From: Cryptobacterium sp. CAG:338
Lineage (GTDB): Bacteria > Actinomycetota > Coriobacteriia > Coriobacteriales > Eggerthellaceae
Length of the DNA: 29,113 nucleotides
Direction: 5' to 3'
Assembly (NCBI GenBank): GCA_000435475.1
Contig: FR896076.1
Coordinates: 52,932 to 82,044, forward strand
Shown piece by piece: positions 7,889-16,744 of the stretch (position 1 is its first letter; each line of letters starts with the position of its first letter). Below the pieces are notes generated by a model, which did not search any database, was not told where the DNA came from, and saw only the letters and a list, made by a program, of their open reading frames with translations. Both the position numbers and the translations under genes were made by a program.

Positions 7889-8495
7889 TTTCGCGCATTT
7901 CCGCTTTAAAATCGATTGGTTTGCGCTCGATATTGATCTCGGAAAGAGCCTGCTGAACCAGAGGATTGTTCAGGCAGTTTCCTGCCAATCCAACGCCTTG
8001 GTGATAAATAACTATAAATATCTGCTCAAGATATTCTTTCTTTATTCCAAGGAGAGGCTCAATCTGATCAAAAAGTCTTGTCGTGCCATCGTAAAAATTG
8101 CGCTTAAATTCTGCGAGGCGATCGACACTTACATTGGTCTCAATAATGGTGTAGAGAATATTTCCGTATTGGAAATAATCGCGATGAGCGTTAGCTATTC
8201 CTGCCCAAATTTCCGCAATAATTTCAGTGGTAAACCCGCATTCTCTTGGCAATGCAGCCATTAAAGCATCAATGTAGGCATTGTAAGAATCGCTGGCGAG
8301 TGCTAAGAAAATCTCTTCTTTAGTGGTGACATATTTATACAAGTTAGCACGCGACCAGCCCAAATCGCTCGCAATCGTAGTGAGAGTGATTTCGTGGTAG
8401 GGATGTGTCGCGAATTGTGCTTTAGCGACGTTTTTGATCTCTTCAAGTCGTTGAGCTTTTTGCTCGCTGCTTCTTGCTCGGATAAATTCTGTCAT
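7851..8495 (-). CDS. TetR family transcriptional regulator
   Basis: 214-residue regulator. The TetR DNA-binding domain spans about residues 12-62, with ITLTTIASDLGWSRANLYKYVTTKEEIFLALASD as helix-turn-helix and following helix. The rest is a helical ligand domain ending in EIILMTLSWYQKK. I chose ATG 8495 because TGGAG lies 6 bases upstream; an in-frame extension to 8564 has no such signal. Its 3' end overlaps the 3' end of hsmA by 38 bases in convergent orientation. Upstream it diverges from a decayed alcohol dehydrogenase remnant, which may once have been its target. It is only distantly similar to the TetR at 6592-7173. Confidence 0.9.
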   Translation of the reverse strand: MTEFIRARSSEQKAQRLEEIKNVAKAQFATHPYHEITLTTIASDLGWSRANLYKYVTTKEEIFLALASDSYNAYIDALMAALPRECGFTTEIIAEIWAGIANAHRDYFQYGNILYTIIETNVSVDRLAEFKRNFYDGTTRLFDQIEPLLGIKKEYLEQIFIVIYHQGVGLAGNCLNNPLVQQALSEINIERKPIDFKAEMREIILMTLSWYQKK

Positions 8496-8608
8496 AACTT
8501 GCTCCAGGTACCTTATTTGTCTTCTCCACTTTAACACAGGGAACATAAAAAGTGCTAAATGCAATTCTAAATGACAGATAGATAAAAAAGGTATTTACAA
8601 ATTACACG

Positions 8609-8773
8609 ATGTTACTTATAGACGAGAGACAAGTTGCTGCTGAAGGCCTTGATGCCATGGAATCTTGGATGCGCGAAATCGGTTGCGTCATGACTATTTC
8701 CGAATTGGGATGTGATGAATCCATCACATCACTTCTTGTCTTTGATTCGTTTCTTTATTGCGATTTGAAGTAA
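8609..8773 (+). pseudogene. Remnant of an iron-containing alcohol dehydrogenase C-terminus
   Basis: A 54-codon frame reads MLLIDERQVAAEGLDAMESW..., continuing MREIGCVMTISELGCDES, which resembles the C-terminal helix region of Fe-dependent alcohol dehydrogenases (the family pattern is like EGIEALEAFFKEIGMPTTLSELGI). A stop lies in frame at 8579-8581, there is no ribosome site, and the other 330 or so residues of the enzyme are absent. After ELG the sequence departs from the family. A 9-bp inverted repeat GATGTGATG-AATC-CATCACATC (8709-8730) lies inside it. It is best read as a decaying fragment next to the divergent TetR gene. The family match is from memory of the motif, so moderate confidence. 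Confidence 0.55.
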
Positions 8774-8777
8774 TCGC

Positions 8778-8806
8778 TTGAACCAAGAATCAATTCCCTT
8801 TATAAA
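8778..8806 (+). promoter_or_regulatory. Sigma-70 type promoter for the YitT-like gene
   Basis: TTGAAC (8778-8783), exactly 17 bases, TATAAA (8801-8806), ending 30 bases before the GTG start at 8837. It begins just after the stop codon of the dehydrogenase remnant, so the membrane protein gene has its own promoter. Confidence 0.65.
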
Positions 8807-8836
8807 TCAGAACGGAAAATGATGTGAGGGGAATTA

Positions 8837-9565
8837 GTGAGAACAAGATTGAAGAGAAGCTCTCGATCAGAAGTATCTACTTCCGAAGAGGCAAAAGTTA
8901 ACAAGATAATTCCGCGATTTGCAATCTATGTTGTAGGCGCATTTTTAATCGCATTTGGTGTGGTACTGAATACGCGTTGCGATATGGGGGCATCAACGGT
9001 AAATTGCATTCCGTTTGTGTTTAGCGAAGCGACAGGAATAACGCTTGGTCAGGGCTGCATGATTTTGTATGCCATTGATATCGTCATTCAGATCATTGTG
9101 TTTCGGAAGTTTACGATTCGCATGGCGCTCCAGATACCTTTTTCGTTTGTTGTGGGTCTGCTGGTGGATATGTATGACTACCTTATAAGCTCGGGAGTTC
9201 TCTGGTTTTTTCAAAGCCCAGATCTTGGTATGGGTATCATCATGCTGGTATTAGGAATCCTGCTCACAGGAGTAGGAGTAAGCATGATTATGAGCATGAA
9301 TTTCGTGCCGAATCCTCCCGATGGCTGTACGCAGGCGCTTTGTAAAATAACGGGGCTTCCTTTTGGGCGCGGCAAGTGGCTCAATGATGGTCTGCGTCTC
9401 ATAATTGCAGGTGGTCTTGGACTTATTATGCTCGGCCATATTATTGGAGTTGGAATTGGTACGGTTATCTGCGTATTTACTATCGGTAACACTTGCCAAT
9501 TTGTTGATGACCATTTTGGTCATCTTTATCGTAAGGTGTATAACCCACTCGGAATCGTAGATTAG
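8837..9565 (+). CDS. YczE/YyaS/YitT-like (DUF6198) integral membrane protein
   Basis: 242-residue membrane protein of unknown function. After a basic N-terminal tail of about 24 residues come five or six hydrophobic segments: FAIYVVGAFLIAFGVVLNT, QGCMILYAIDIVIQIIVF, IPFSFVVGLLVDMYDYLI, MGIIMLVLGILLTGVGVSMIM, and LIIAGGLGLIMLGHIIGVGIGTVICVF. Conserved YitT/YczE-type features are GASTVNCIPFVFS and the PNPPDGCTQALC loop followed by a TIGN motif. The start is GTG, supported by AGGGG 5 bases upstream and a promoter at 8778-8806. The last codons and the TAG stop lie in the first copy of a 34-bp tandem repeat. Some relatives sit with transport or peptide genes, but the context here gives no hint of substrate. 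Confidence 0.82.
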   Translation: MRTRLKRSSRSEVSTSEEAKVNKIIPRFAIYVVGAFLIAFGVVLNTRCDMGASTVNCIPFVFSEATGITLGQGCMILYAIDIVIQIIVFRKFTIRMALQIPFSFVVGLLVDMYDYLISSGVLWFFQSPDLGMGIIMLVLGILLTGVGVSMIMSMNFVPNPPDGCTQALCKITGLPFGRGKWLNDGLRLIIAGGLGLIMLGHIIGVGIGTVICVFTIGNTCQFVDDHFGHLYRKVYNPLGIVD

Positions 9566-9684
9566 CCCAGAACGTGAAACAAAACGAGTCGTAGGTTAGC
9601 TCGAGGTGCAAAAAACGAGCCGCAGATTAGCCCGAGGCACGAAAAAAAATGAATCGTAGATTAGCCAAAAGCGCGAAACAAAAC
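9552..9684 (+). repeat. Four-copy 34-bp tandem repeat that includes the stop codon of the preceding gene
   Basis: Units at 9552-9585, 9586-9616, 9617-9650 and 9651-9684 (34, 31, 34, 34 bases). Each begins GA(A/G)YCGYAG(A/G)TTAGC and ends in an A-rich stretch such as GAAACAAAAC. Unit 1 encodes the last residues and TAG stop of the YitT-like protein. The array ends 34 bases from the stop codon of the opposite-strand gene at 9718. I see no hairpin typical of a terminator. Confidence 0.85.
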
Positions 9685-9717
9685 GAAAAGCAAAGGGATG
9701 GGTGGCAAATCTTGTAG

Positions 9718-10227
9718 CTACTGCTCGTTGAACTTTTTTCGCTTGGTTATTTTTCCTGATTTGTAGTCCTCTTCAAGTTTTGCATTGGCATCCCGTATGG
9801 CCTGCTTTAAAGCGCGCTCCGTTAATTCTTGCACTGAAGATCGAATGTAGGCATTGCTTGCAACAAAGCGAGATCCTGTAGCGTTTTCGGTAAGATGCCC
9901 TGTGTCGTTTGCTTTATCTGTGCCTGTTTCAACTGGTTTGTTCGGAGAATAACCGCTTTCGAGAGAATAATTACTGCTCGATTTTGTGGCGGAATTCAGT
10001 GTGTCATCTGCGCTATCTGCATCTTTTTGGGCGACGGCATGTGCAGCCTTGCGCTTTGCGGCTTGTTCCTCTTCGATCTCTCGAGCAAATTGATCCATCT
10101 TTTCTTCGACGCTGCTTTTGATGCCAAAAAGCGTGCGTCCACTCGAAAACATAGGGCGCTCTTTACCCGTTGCCTCCATGGCAAGTAATTGTGAAATTCG
10201 CTGCCATCTTTTTTCGAAATCGTTCAT
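9718..10227 (-). CDS. Hypothetical charged protein
   Basis: 169 residues that I do not recognise. The N-terminal 70 residues are helical and charged (FEKRWQRISQLLAMEATGKE; VEEKMDQFAREIEEEQAAKRK), the middle 65 are low-complexity and rich in Ser, Asn, Thr, Asp and Gly, and the C-terminal 45 are again helical (VQELTERALKQAIRDANAKLEEDYKSGKITKRKK). No signal peptide or membrane segment. The codon pattern looks protein-like and the opposite strand holds no recognised protein, so I read this as real. The ATG at 10227 has no clear Shine-Dalgarno; the next ATG (10179) has none either, so the start is uncertain. It diverges from gltB across a 299-base leader. Confidence 0.6.
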   Translation of the reverse strand: MNDFEKRWQRISQLLAMEATGKERPMFSSGRTLFGIKSSVEEKMDQFAREIEEEQAAKRKAAHAVAQKDADSADDTLNSATKSSSNYSLESGYSPNKPVETGTDKANDTGHLTENATGSRFVASNAYIRSSVQELTERALKQAIRDANAKLEEDYKSGKITKRKKFNEQ

Positions 10228-10526
10228 GGGGCAATACTAGCACGCAGGGTTCTGTGCAAGAACCCCCTAAAGTAATACTGCGGACCTGTGAAATCGCGAA
10301 GTTGAGGCGAGGACGGGGCTTTTCTCTCGTGAGACGAGACTTTTCTCGCGGGGGCAGAAAACGAGCATATTCAGGATTTTTGCAATATAACCCGTTCACC
10401 GGGCAGAAACATTTCATATATGTTACTTTCCTTTTTCTCCTGTGTTACGTCTGGCGTAACACTCCAAATGGGCTTCCAAAAGGTATTACCTTTAAGGTGA
10501 CTGGAAGTCTATTGGAGAGGTTGAGT
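10228..10526 (+). promoter_or_regulatory. Structured gltB leader with several stem-loops
   Basis: 299 bases without a gene. Inverted repeats in order: GGGTTCT-GTGCA-AGAACCC (10247-10265); TCTCGT-GAG-ACGAGA (10325-10339), flanked by two CTTTTCTC copies; CCCG-TTCAC-CGGG (10391-10403); GTGTTACG-TCTGG-CGTAACAC (10442-10462); and AAAGGTA-T-TACCTTT (10479-10493), enclosed by an outer stem CTTCCA (10473-10478) with TGGAAG (10502-10507). The last structure ends 7 bases before GGAGAGG, the gltB ribosome site. This suggests control at the RNA level or several protein sites, but I could not match a known riboswitch class. Confidence 0.5.
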
Positions 10527-13500
10527 ATGGAAGTACGTGAGGTTTCCGCGCAAAACACCCCGAGTGATTTAGCGCATGAAGACTGCGCGCGCAATGCGAC
10601 TCTCGCTCAAAATGAGCAACTGCCGCTTAATGCGTCTTGTGGTCTGTACCGTCCAGAATTCGAACATGATGCGTGCGGTATCGGCGCATTGGCACACCTG
10701 AAGGGTAAGCGCTCACATCAAATGATCGATGACGCACTGTCGGTTTTGGTCAATTTGGAGCATCGCGGCGGTAAGGGTTTGGAGCATAATACAGGCGATG
10801 GTGCCGGCATCTTGTTTCAGATTCCTCATCATTTCTTTCGGAAAGAGGCTCAAAAGTACGGCAATTTGCTTCCCGACGAAGGCGATTATGGCGTTGCAAT
10901 GCTGTTTTTCCCGCAGGATGCAGCAGGAGTTGAAGTTGCTAAGCGCATTTTTGAAGAAGGATGCGCTCAGTCGGGTTTGAAACTTTTGTTTTGGCGTGAA
11001 GTTCCCATTGATCCTCACGATTTGGGTTCCACCGCTCGCGCATGCATGCCAACTATTTTGCAAGCGTTTGTCTCTCGTCCCGAAGAGGTAGCACGCGGTA
11101 TTGATTTTGAACGAAGCTTATATGTGTGTCGTCGTCGCATAGAGAAGACGGCAGATGCGGAATTTGCACTTAATGACAAAATCTTTTACGTATGCTCATT
11201 TTCTGCACGCACCATTGTCTACAAAGGTATGTTGGTAGCTACGCAAATGCGTCGGTTCTATCTAGACCTCTCGGATGCAGCGGTGAAAACTGCTATTGCA
11301 TTGGTGCATTCGCGTTATTCGACTAATACCACTCCTTCTTGGGAGCGTGCGCATCCTAATCGATACATTATTCATAATGGTGAAATTAATACGTTAAAGG
11401 GCAATGTAAATTGGATTCGTGCCCGTGAACCCAATTTGTATTCGCCCATTTTAGGAAGCAATCTTGAAGAGGTGCTGCCTATCATCAATAAAGAGGGTTC
11501 TGACTCTGCAATTTTAGATAACGTGTTGGAATTTCTCGTTATGAATGGTCGTGACATGACTCGCGCGGTCTCCATGTTGCTGCCTGAGCCATGGGATAAA
11601 AACACTGCTTTGCCCGAGCGTCGTCGTGCTTATGACGAGTATCAATCCATGATTATGGAGCCTTGGGATGGACCTGCGGCTATTGCCTATACCGATGGTA
11701 GCACCTTTGGTGCAGCGCTTGATCGCAACGGTCTTCGTCCTGCTCGTTATTACGTTACGCGCGACGATCGTTTCATATTGTCGAGCGAAGTTGGACCTAT
11801 CGAGGTTGATCCCTCCAATATTTTGGTGGCAGGATGCTTGGGCCCTGGCGAGATGGTCGAGGTAGACACTAAGGCTGATCGCGTCCATTGGAACGAAGAA
11901 ATTCGCATGCGCTATGCAAAAGAAAAGCCCTACGGAGATTGGATTCGCGAAGAAAAAATCGAAGTTGAAGACCTCGAAGCGCCCGAGAAGAGTGAGCCAA
12001 GTAAAGATTCTCAAGTCCCCTTTACGGTACGTATGGCAAAACTGGGGTATCACTGGGATGACGTAGATGAAGTAATTCGTGCCATGGCGGAAAAGGGAAG
12101 TGTCCCTCTTGCTTCTATGGGCATCGATGCTTCGCTTGCTTGTTTATCGAAGAAAAATCGTTCCTTTTTTGATTATTTCTATCAGCTGTTTGCGCAGGTT
12201 ACTAACCCGCCCATCGATGCTTTGCGCGAAAGTCTCGTAACGTCGAGCGTGCTTTATATCGGCAATCATGGCAACCTGTTGGAGGACTCCCGTAAAGCAT
12301 GTCAGCTTGTTCGTCTTGAGCAGCCCTTGTTGACCAAGGATCAATTTGATCGCATTTGCGCAATTAATCGTGTTGGATTTAAAGCGCAGCGTTTTTCGGC
12401 GGTGTACAAACGGGATGCACAGGGCAATGCCCTAGAGCAAGCGCTTCAATCTTTGGCAGAAGAAGTAGAAGCGGCGGTGGCGCAAGGAATTAGCATCATT
12501 GTTCTTTCTGATCGCGCCGATGCAGGCGAAGTTCCCATTCCTTCGCTTTTAGCGGTTGCCGCAGTACATAATCACCTTATCAGGGTAGGTAAGCGAACTT
12601 TTGCCGATATTGTGATGGAGACAGGTGATGCTCTCTCTGCACATGACTTCGCAGCACTTGTTGGTTATTCTGCATCAGGTATTTACCCTTACATGGCTCA
12701 CGAATGCATTGCTCACCTGGCACAGACTGGTCAGCTTAGCGTCTCAGCTGAAAAAGGCATAGCGAATTACAACAAGGCAGTCATGGCGGGCATAATGGCA
12801 ATTATGTCCAAGATGGGTATTTCTACGGTGCAGAGCTATCATTCTGCCCAGATTTTCGAAGCGGTTGGATTCACTCAGGAGTTTATTGACCGTTACTTTG
12901 CAGGTACGGTATCTCGTGTAGGAGGCTTAGGTGTCGCTGAGGTACAGCGCGAAGAAAACCAACGTTATGACGATGCGGTAGCGCTTCTTGCATCACCTGC
13001 ACCCGATCAGCTTCCTTCTTTGGGGCTTACTAAATGGCGACCTCAAGGTGGCGAAGAGCATCTCATTGATCCGGAGACAATTTATCTTCTTCAGCATGCT
13101 TGCCAGAAGGGCAGTTATGAAACCTTCAAAGAATATAGCGAGCACTTGCATCCCGAGGGTCGGGCAATTCGTCTGCGCGATCTGCTTGATTTTGTAACTG
13201 ACCGAACTGCGGTACCTCTTGATGAAGTAGACCCTGCCAGTGAAATCGTAAAGCGCTTTAATACCGGCGCTATGAGTTATGGTTCTATTTCTGAAGAGGC
13301 GCATAAGTGCATGGCGATTGCGATGAATCGCTTAGGTGGACGTTCTAATTCGGGTGAAGGTGGTGAAGATCCGCGTCGTGAAACACCCCTTCCTAATGGC
13401 GATTCACTCAATTCTGCTATCAAGCAAGTTGCTTCGGGTCGTTTTGGTGTAACAAGCCGCTATTTAGCGTCTGCAATTGAAATACAGATCAAAATGGCAC

Positions 13501-15212
13501 AGGGTGCAAAACCTGGCGAAGGCGGTCATTTGCCAGGTAAGAAAGTGTATCCCTGGATTGCTCAGGCGCGTCGTTCTACGCCAGGTATTGGGCTGATTTC
13601 TCCTCCACCACATCACGATATCTATTCCATTGAGGATTTGGCAGAACTTATTTTTGATCTTAAAAATGCAAATCAAAATGCTCGCGTATCGGTGAAGTTG
13701 GTATCCGAAGCAGGCGTGGGTACTATTGCAACTGGCGTTGCCAAGGGAGCTGCCGACAAGATCTTGATCTCGGGCCATAACGGAGGTTCGGGTGCTGCTC
13801 CTCGAGATTCTATCTGGCATGCTGGCTTACCGCTAGAGCTTGGATTGGCGGAAACTCAGCAAACGCTTGTGCGCAATGGCTTGCGTTCGCGTGTAGTTCT
13901 TGAAGCTGATGGCAAGTTGATGGATGGTACCGATGTTGCGGTTGCTTGCTTGCTGGGTGCTGAAGAATTTGGCTTCGCTACGATGCCTCTTATTGCGATG
14001 GGTTGCTTGATGCAGCGAGACTGCCAGCAAGATACGTGCCCTGCGGGTATTGCAACACAAAACTGTCGCTTAAGGAATCATTTCCATGGTAAGCCCGAAT
14101 ACGTTGAAAACTTCATGCTGTTCGTGGCTGAACAGCTTCGTGAAGTTATGGCTTCGTTGGGATTCCGTACGGTAGATGAAATGGTTGGTCATCCGGAGTG
14201 TTTGCGCCAGGTTAAGGTAGAAAACAACTGGAAGGCAAACCTTATCGATTTATCGAGCGTGTTGGCTCCAGCGGTTTGTGAATTTGGCGCCCATATTCCT
14301 GGCGCAGCAGGTCGTCATTATTTGCCAGAGATGAAATATGATGTGGAGCTTGAAAAGACCCTGGATGCCACCTTGTTTATTCCTATGTCGGAACAGGCAC
14401 GCAAGCATATGGAGCCGGTGCACTTCCATGCGGATATTGCAAATGTAAATCGTTGCGTAGGTACCATTTTGGGCGCAACGGTAACGAAGGCGCATCCTGA
14501 AGGATTGCCTGACGGATCTATCACCATCGATTGCGCAGGTTCGGCAGGTCAAAGCTTCGGCGCGTTCTTGCCCGCAGGTATAACCATGAAGGTAACAGGC
14601 GATGCAAATGACTACTTCGGAAAGGGTTTGTCCGGCGGCATCGTTTCCGTTCATCCTTCCGATTCGGCGACTTACAAATATGATGAAAATATCATCGTTG
14701 GAAACGTGGCATTTTATGGCGCAACAAGCGGTCGCGGATTTATTAATGGCTTAGCAGGACAGCGCTTTGGTGTTCGCAACTCTGGTGCAACCTTGGTGGT
14801 AGAAGGTGTTGGAAATCACGGGTGCGAATATATGACTGGCGGTACGGCACTTATCTTGGGAGAGGTCGGTCAGAATTTTGCAGCGGGCATGAGTGGTGGC
14901 GTTGCGTATGTGTTCGACGAATACAACACTCTCGAAGGCCGCTGCAATAAAGAAATGGTCAAGATTGATGTTCCTTGTGCGGAAGATTTGGATCTTATCC
15001 GTTCGCTCATTGAAGAGCATGTGCGTTATACCGCAAGTCCACGTGGCATAAAGATGCTTTATCGCTTCGATTCCATGGCAAAGCATTTCAAGAAAGTTAT
15101 ACCTGTTGAATATGAGCATGTGCTGAATATCGTGGCAGCAGCAAAGGCTCAAGGAAAAACCCACGAAGAAGCACTTGAAGAAGCCTTTGAAGTAGTAGGA
15201 AAGGGGAACTAG
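10527..15212 (+). CDS. gltB: Glutamate synthase large (alpha) subunit
   Basis: Makes glutamate from glutamine and 2-oxoglutarate together with GltD. At 1561 residues it has the full domain order: N-terminal class II glutamine amidotransferase, central domain, FMN-binding synthase domain and C-terminal beta-helix. The amidotransferase nucleophile is Cys50 in EHDACGIGALAHLKG, so a 49-residue propeptide is expected to be removed. The 3Fe-4S cluster cysteines are Cys1160, Cys1166 and Cys1171 in GCLMQRDCQQDTCPAG. FMN-domain motifs include SGEGGEDPRR, KPGEGGHLPGKKV and SGHNGGSGAAPRDS. I chose ATG 10527 because GGAGAGG (10514-10520) is 6 bases upstream; the frame is open to 10170 only by chance. GltD follows after two bases. 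Confidence 0.97.
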   Translation: MEVREVSAQNTPSDLAHEDCARNATLAQNEQLPLNASCGLYRPEFEHDACGIGALAHLKGKRSHQMIDDALSVLVNLEHRGGKGLEHNTGDGAGILFQIPHHFFRKEAQKYGNLLPDEGDYGVAMLFFPQDAAGVEVAKRIFEEGCAQSGLKLLFWREVPIDPHDLGSTARACMPTILQAFVSRPEEVARGIDFERSLYVCRRRIEKTADAEFALNDKIFYVCSFSARTIVYKGMLVATQMRRFYLDLSDAAVKTAIALVHSRYSTNTTPSWERAHPNRYIIHNGEINTLKGNVNWIRAREPNLYSPILGSNLEEVLPIINKEGSDSAILDNVLEFLVMNGRDMTRAVSMLLPEPWDKNTALPERRRAYDEYQSMIMEPWDGPAAIAYTDGSTFGAALDRNGLRPARYYVTRDDRFILSSEVGPIEVDPSNILVAGCLGPGEMVEVDTKADRVHWNEEIRMRYAKEKPYGDWIREEKIEVEDLEAPEKSEPSKDSQVPFTVRMAKLGYHWDDVDEVIRAMAEKGSVPLASMGIDASLACLSKKNRSFFDYFYQLFAQVTNPPIDALRESLVTSSVLYIGNHGNLLEDSRKACQLVRLEQPLLTKDQFDRICAINRVGFKAQRFSAVYKRDAQGNALEQALQSLAEEVEAAVAQGISIIVLSDRADAGEVPIPSLLAVAAVHNHLIRVGKRTFADIVMETGDALSAHDFAALVGYSASGIYPYMAHECIAHLAQTGQLSVSAEKGIANYNKAVMAGIMAIMSKMGISTVQSYHSAQIFEAVGFTQEFIDRYFAGTVSRVGGLGVAEVQREENQRYDDAVALLASPAPDQLPSLGLTKWRPQGGEEHLIDPETIYLLQHACQKGSYETFKEYSEHLHPEGRAIRLRDLLDFVTDRTAVPLDEVDPASEIVKRFNTGAMSYGSISEEAHKCMAIAMNRLGGRSNSGEGGEDPRRETPLPNGDSLNSAIKQVASGRFGVTSRYLASAIEIQIKMAQGAKPGEGGHLPGKKVYPWIAQARRSTPGIGLISPPPHHDIYSIEDLAELIFDLKNANQNARVSVKLVSEAGVGTIATGVAKGAADKILISGHNGGSGAAPRDSIWHAGLPLELGLAETQQTLVRNGLRSRVVLEADGKLMDGTDVAVACLLGAEEFGFATMPLIAMGCLMQRDCQQDTCPAGIATQNCRLRNHFHGKPEYVENFMLFVAEQLREVMASLGFRTVDEMVGHPECLRQVKVENNWKANLIDLSSVLAPAVCEFGAHIPGAAGRHYLPEMKYDVELEKTLDATLFIPMSEQARKHMEPVHFHADIANVNRCVGTILGATVTKAHPEGLPDGSITIDCAGSAGQSFGAFLPAGITMKVTGDANDYFGKGLSGGIVSVHPSDSATYKYDENIIVGNVAFYGATSGRGFINGLAGQRFGVRNSGATLVVEGVGNHGCEYMTGGTALILGEVGQNFAAGMSGGVAYVFDEYNTLEGRCNKEMVKIDVPCAEDLDLIRSLIEEHVRYTASPRGIKMLYRFDSMAKHFKKVIPVEYEHVLNIVAAAKAQGKTHEEALEEAFEVVGKGN

Positions 15213-15214
15213 CC

Positions 15215-16690
15215 ATGGGAAAAGCGGGAGCGTACTTAGAATACGGACGCCACTATCATGGCGAGCGTCCCACTGAAGAAGCCATTCATGATTTTGATGA
15301 TTACACAATCCCTCTATCGGAGGAGGAGCAGCAAATACAGGCAAGTCGTTGCATGATGTGTGGTGTGGCGTTTTGTCAGTTCGGAAAGAACTTTGGTGCG
15401 GCTCGTGTTTCAGGCTGTCCTCTTCATAATCTCATTCCGGAATGGAACGATTTGGTATATCGCGGATTGTGGGATGAAGCAGCAAAGCGCATGGTATTAA
15501 CCAATCCGTTTCCGGAGTTTACAGGACGTATTTGCCCAGCTTTGTGTGAAGCTGCCTGCAACTTAGCGTATGTGGATGAAGCCACTACGATTCGCGATAA
15601 CGAGCGTGCAATTTCTGAACACGAATGGGCTGCGGGTGGACCAGCTCCCTTGCCTCACCCCAAGGCCGATGCGCCTCATGTTGCCGTTATTGGATCGGGG
15701 CCGTGCGGTTTGGCTGCAGCTTGGAGTTTAACTCAGCAGGGCATTCGTGCAACCATCTTTGAGCGTCACGATGCTCCGGGCGGCTTGCTGATGTACGGCA
15801 TTCCTAGTATGAAATTGCCCAAGGAAGTGGTAACTCGTCGTATTGAGCAACTTAGGGCATCAGGTATAGAGTTTAGGCTCAATGTTGATGCGGCAGATGA
15901 AAAGGTTGCTGCAGAGATCTGCGCAGATTTTGATGCCGTAATAGTAGCAGTAGGTGCAACTGATGCGCGTGGATTGTCTGCGCCTGGTGCAGATGCGCAA
16001 GGTGTGGTTTATGCGGTTGATTATTTAACTGAACAAACGCGCAGTCAGTTGGAAAACCGTGCTACAACTGTCTCTGCTGAAGATCTTGATGTTGTCGTTA
16101 TTGGCGGTGGAGATACGGGGACCGACTGTGTGGCTACAGCGGTACGTCAGGGTGCAAAGAGCATTCGACAGCTGGAATATAATCTTATGCCCCCTGAACA
16201 GCGCACGGCTTCTAATCAGTGGCCCGAATGGCCTAACGTGAAAAAGACTGATTATGGTTTACGTGAGGCAATTGAAACGTATGGCTCAGATCCACGTTCG
16301 TATACGGCGGATACCGTAGAAGTACTGAAAGAAGACAATAGAGTAGTTGGCTTACGTATTGTCAATCTTGATTGGAGCGATGGTGCTCCGAAGCGCATGA
16401 TGGATACTGAATATACTGTTCCAGCTCAGCTTGTAGTTTTGGCCTGTGGGTTTAATGGTCCTGAGCGTGGTGTTTACGATGCATTTGAAGTAGAAACAAC
16501 TGAGGGTCCTCGTGTGCGCCCTGTAATGGTTGGTGAAACGCATCAAGTTTCAATGAAGGAAAACAAAACACCAAAGGTGCCCGTATATGCTGCAGGTGAT
16601 GCTCGTCATGGTTCTACTCTTGTGGTGAATTCACTTGCTGATGGTCTTCTTTGCGCGAAGGAGGTTGCGGCTGATTTGCTTCGAGCTTAG
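15215..16690 (+). CDS. gltD: Glutamate synthase small (beta) subunit
   Basis: FAD-dependent NAD(P)H oxidoreductase that feeds electrons to GltB. At 491 residues it is the usual length. The N-terminal iron-sulphur domain carries Cys46, Cys49, Cys54 and Cys68 (SRCMMCGVAFC, SGCPLHN) and Cys107, Cys111 and Cys115 (GRICPALCEAAC). The FAD-binding motif is VIGSGPCGLAAA and the NAD(P)H-binding motif is VVIGGGDTGTD; YAAGDARHGSTLVV closes the second FAD contact. It starts two bases after the gltB stop, with AAAGGGG in the gltB end as its ribosome site, so the two are co-transcribed and probably coupled. A strong terminator follows. Confidence 0.97.
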   Translation: MGKAGAYLEYGRHYHGERPTEEAIHDFDDYTIPLSEEEQQIQASRCMMCGVAFCQFGKNFGAARVSGCPLHNLIPEWNDLVYRGLWDEAAKRMVLTNPFPEFTGRICPALCEAACNLAYVDEATTIRDNERAISEHEWAAGGPAPLPHPKADAPHVAVIGSGPCGLAAAWSLTQQGIRATIFERHDAPGGLLMYGIPSMKLPKEVVTRRIEQLRASGIEFRLNVDAADEKVAAEICADFDAVIVAVGATDARGLSAPGADAQGVVYAVDYLTEQTRSQLENRATTVSAEDLDVVVIGGGDTGTDCVATAVRQGAKSIRQLEYNLMPPEQRTASNQWPEWPNVKKTDYGLREAIETYGSDPRSYTADTVEVLKEDNRVVGLRIVNLDWSDGAPKRMMDTEYTVPAQLVVLACGFNGPERGVYDAFEVETTEGPRVRPVMVGETHQVSMKENKTPKVPVYAAGDARHGSTLVVNSLADGLLCAKEVAADLLRA

Positions 16691-16744
16691 TACAGCATGT
16701 AATTATTGGTCAGGATGCTACGCGGTTGAACTGAACCTCGATAG

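Noticed and set aside
9552..9684. CRISPR-like array
   Set aside because: Units are head-to-tail without unique spacers, and no cas genes are in the window.
10170..10526. In-frame extension of gltB by 119 codons
   Set aside because: It has no glutamate synthase similarity, overlaps the opposite-strand gene, contains stem-loops, and ATG 10527 has a clear ribosome site.
10391..10526. Glutamine (glnA-type) riboswitch in the gltB leader
   Set aside because: The CCCGTTCACC word is reminiscent, but the GGAAGTAGG-like core of that class is absent.
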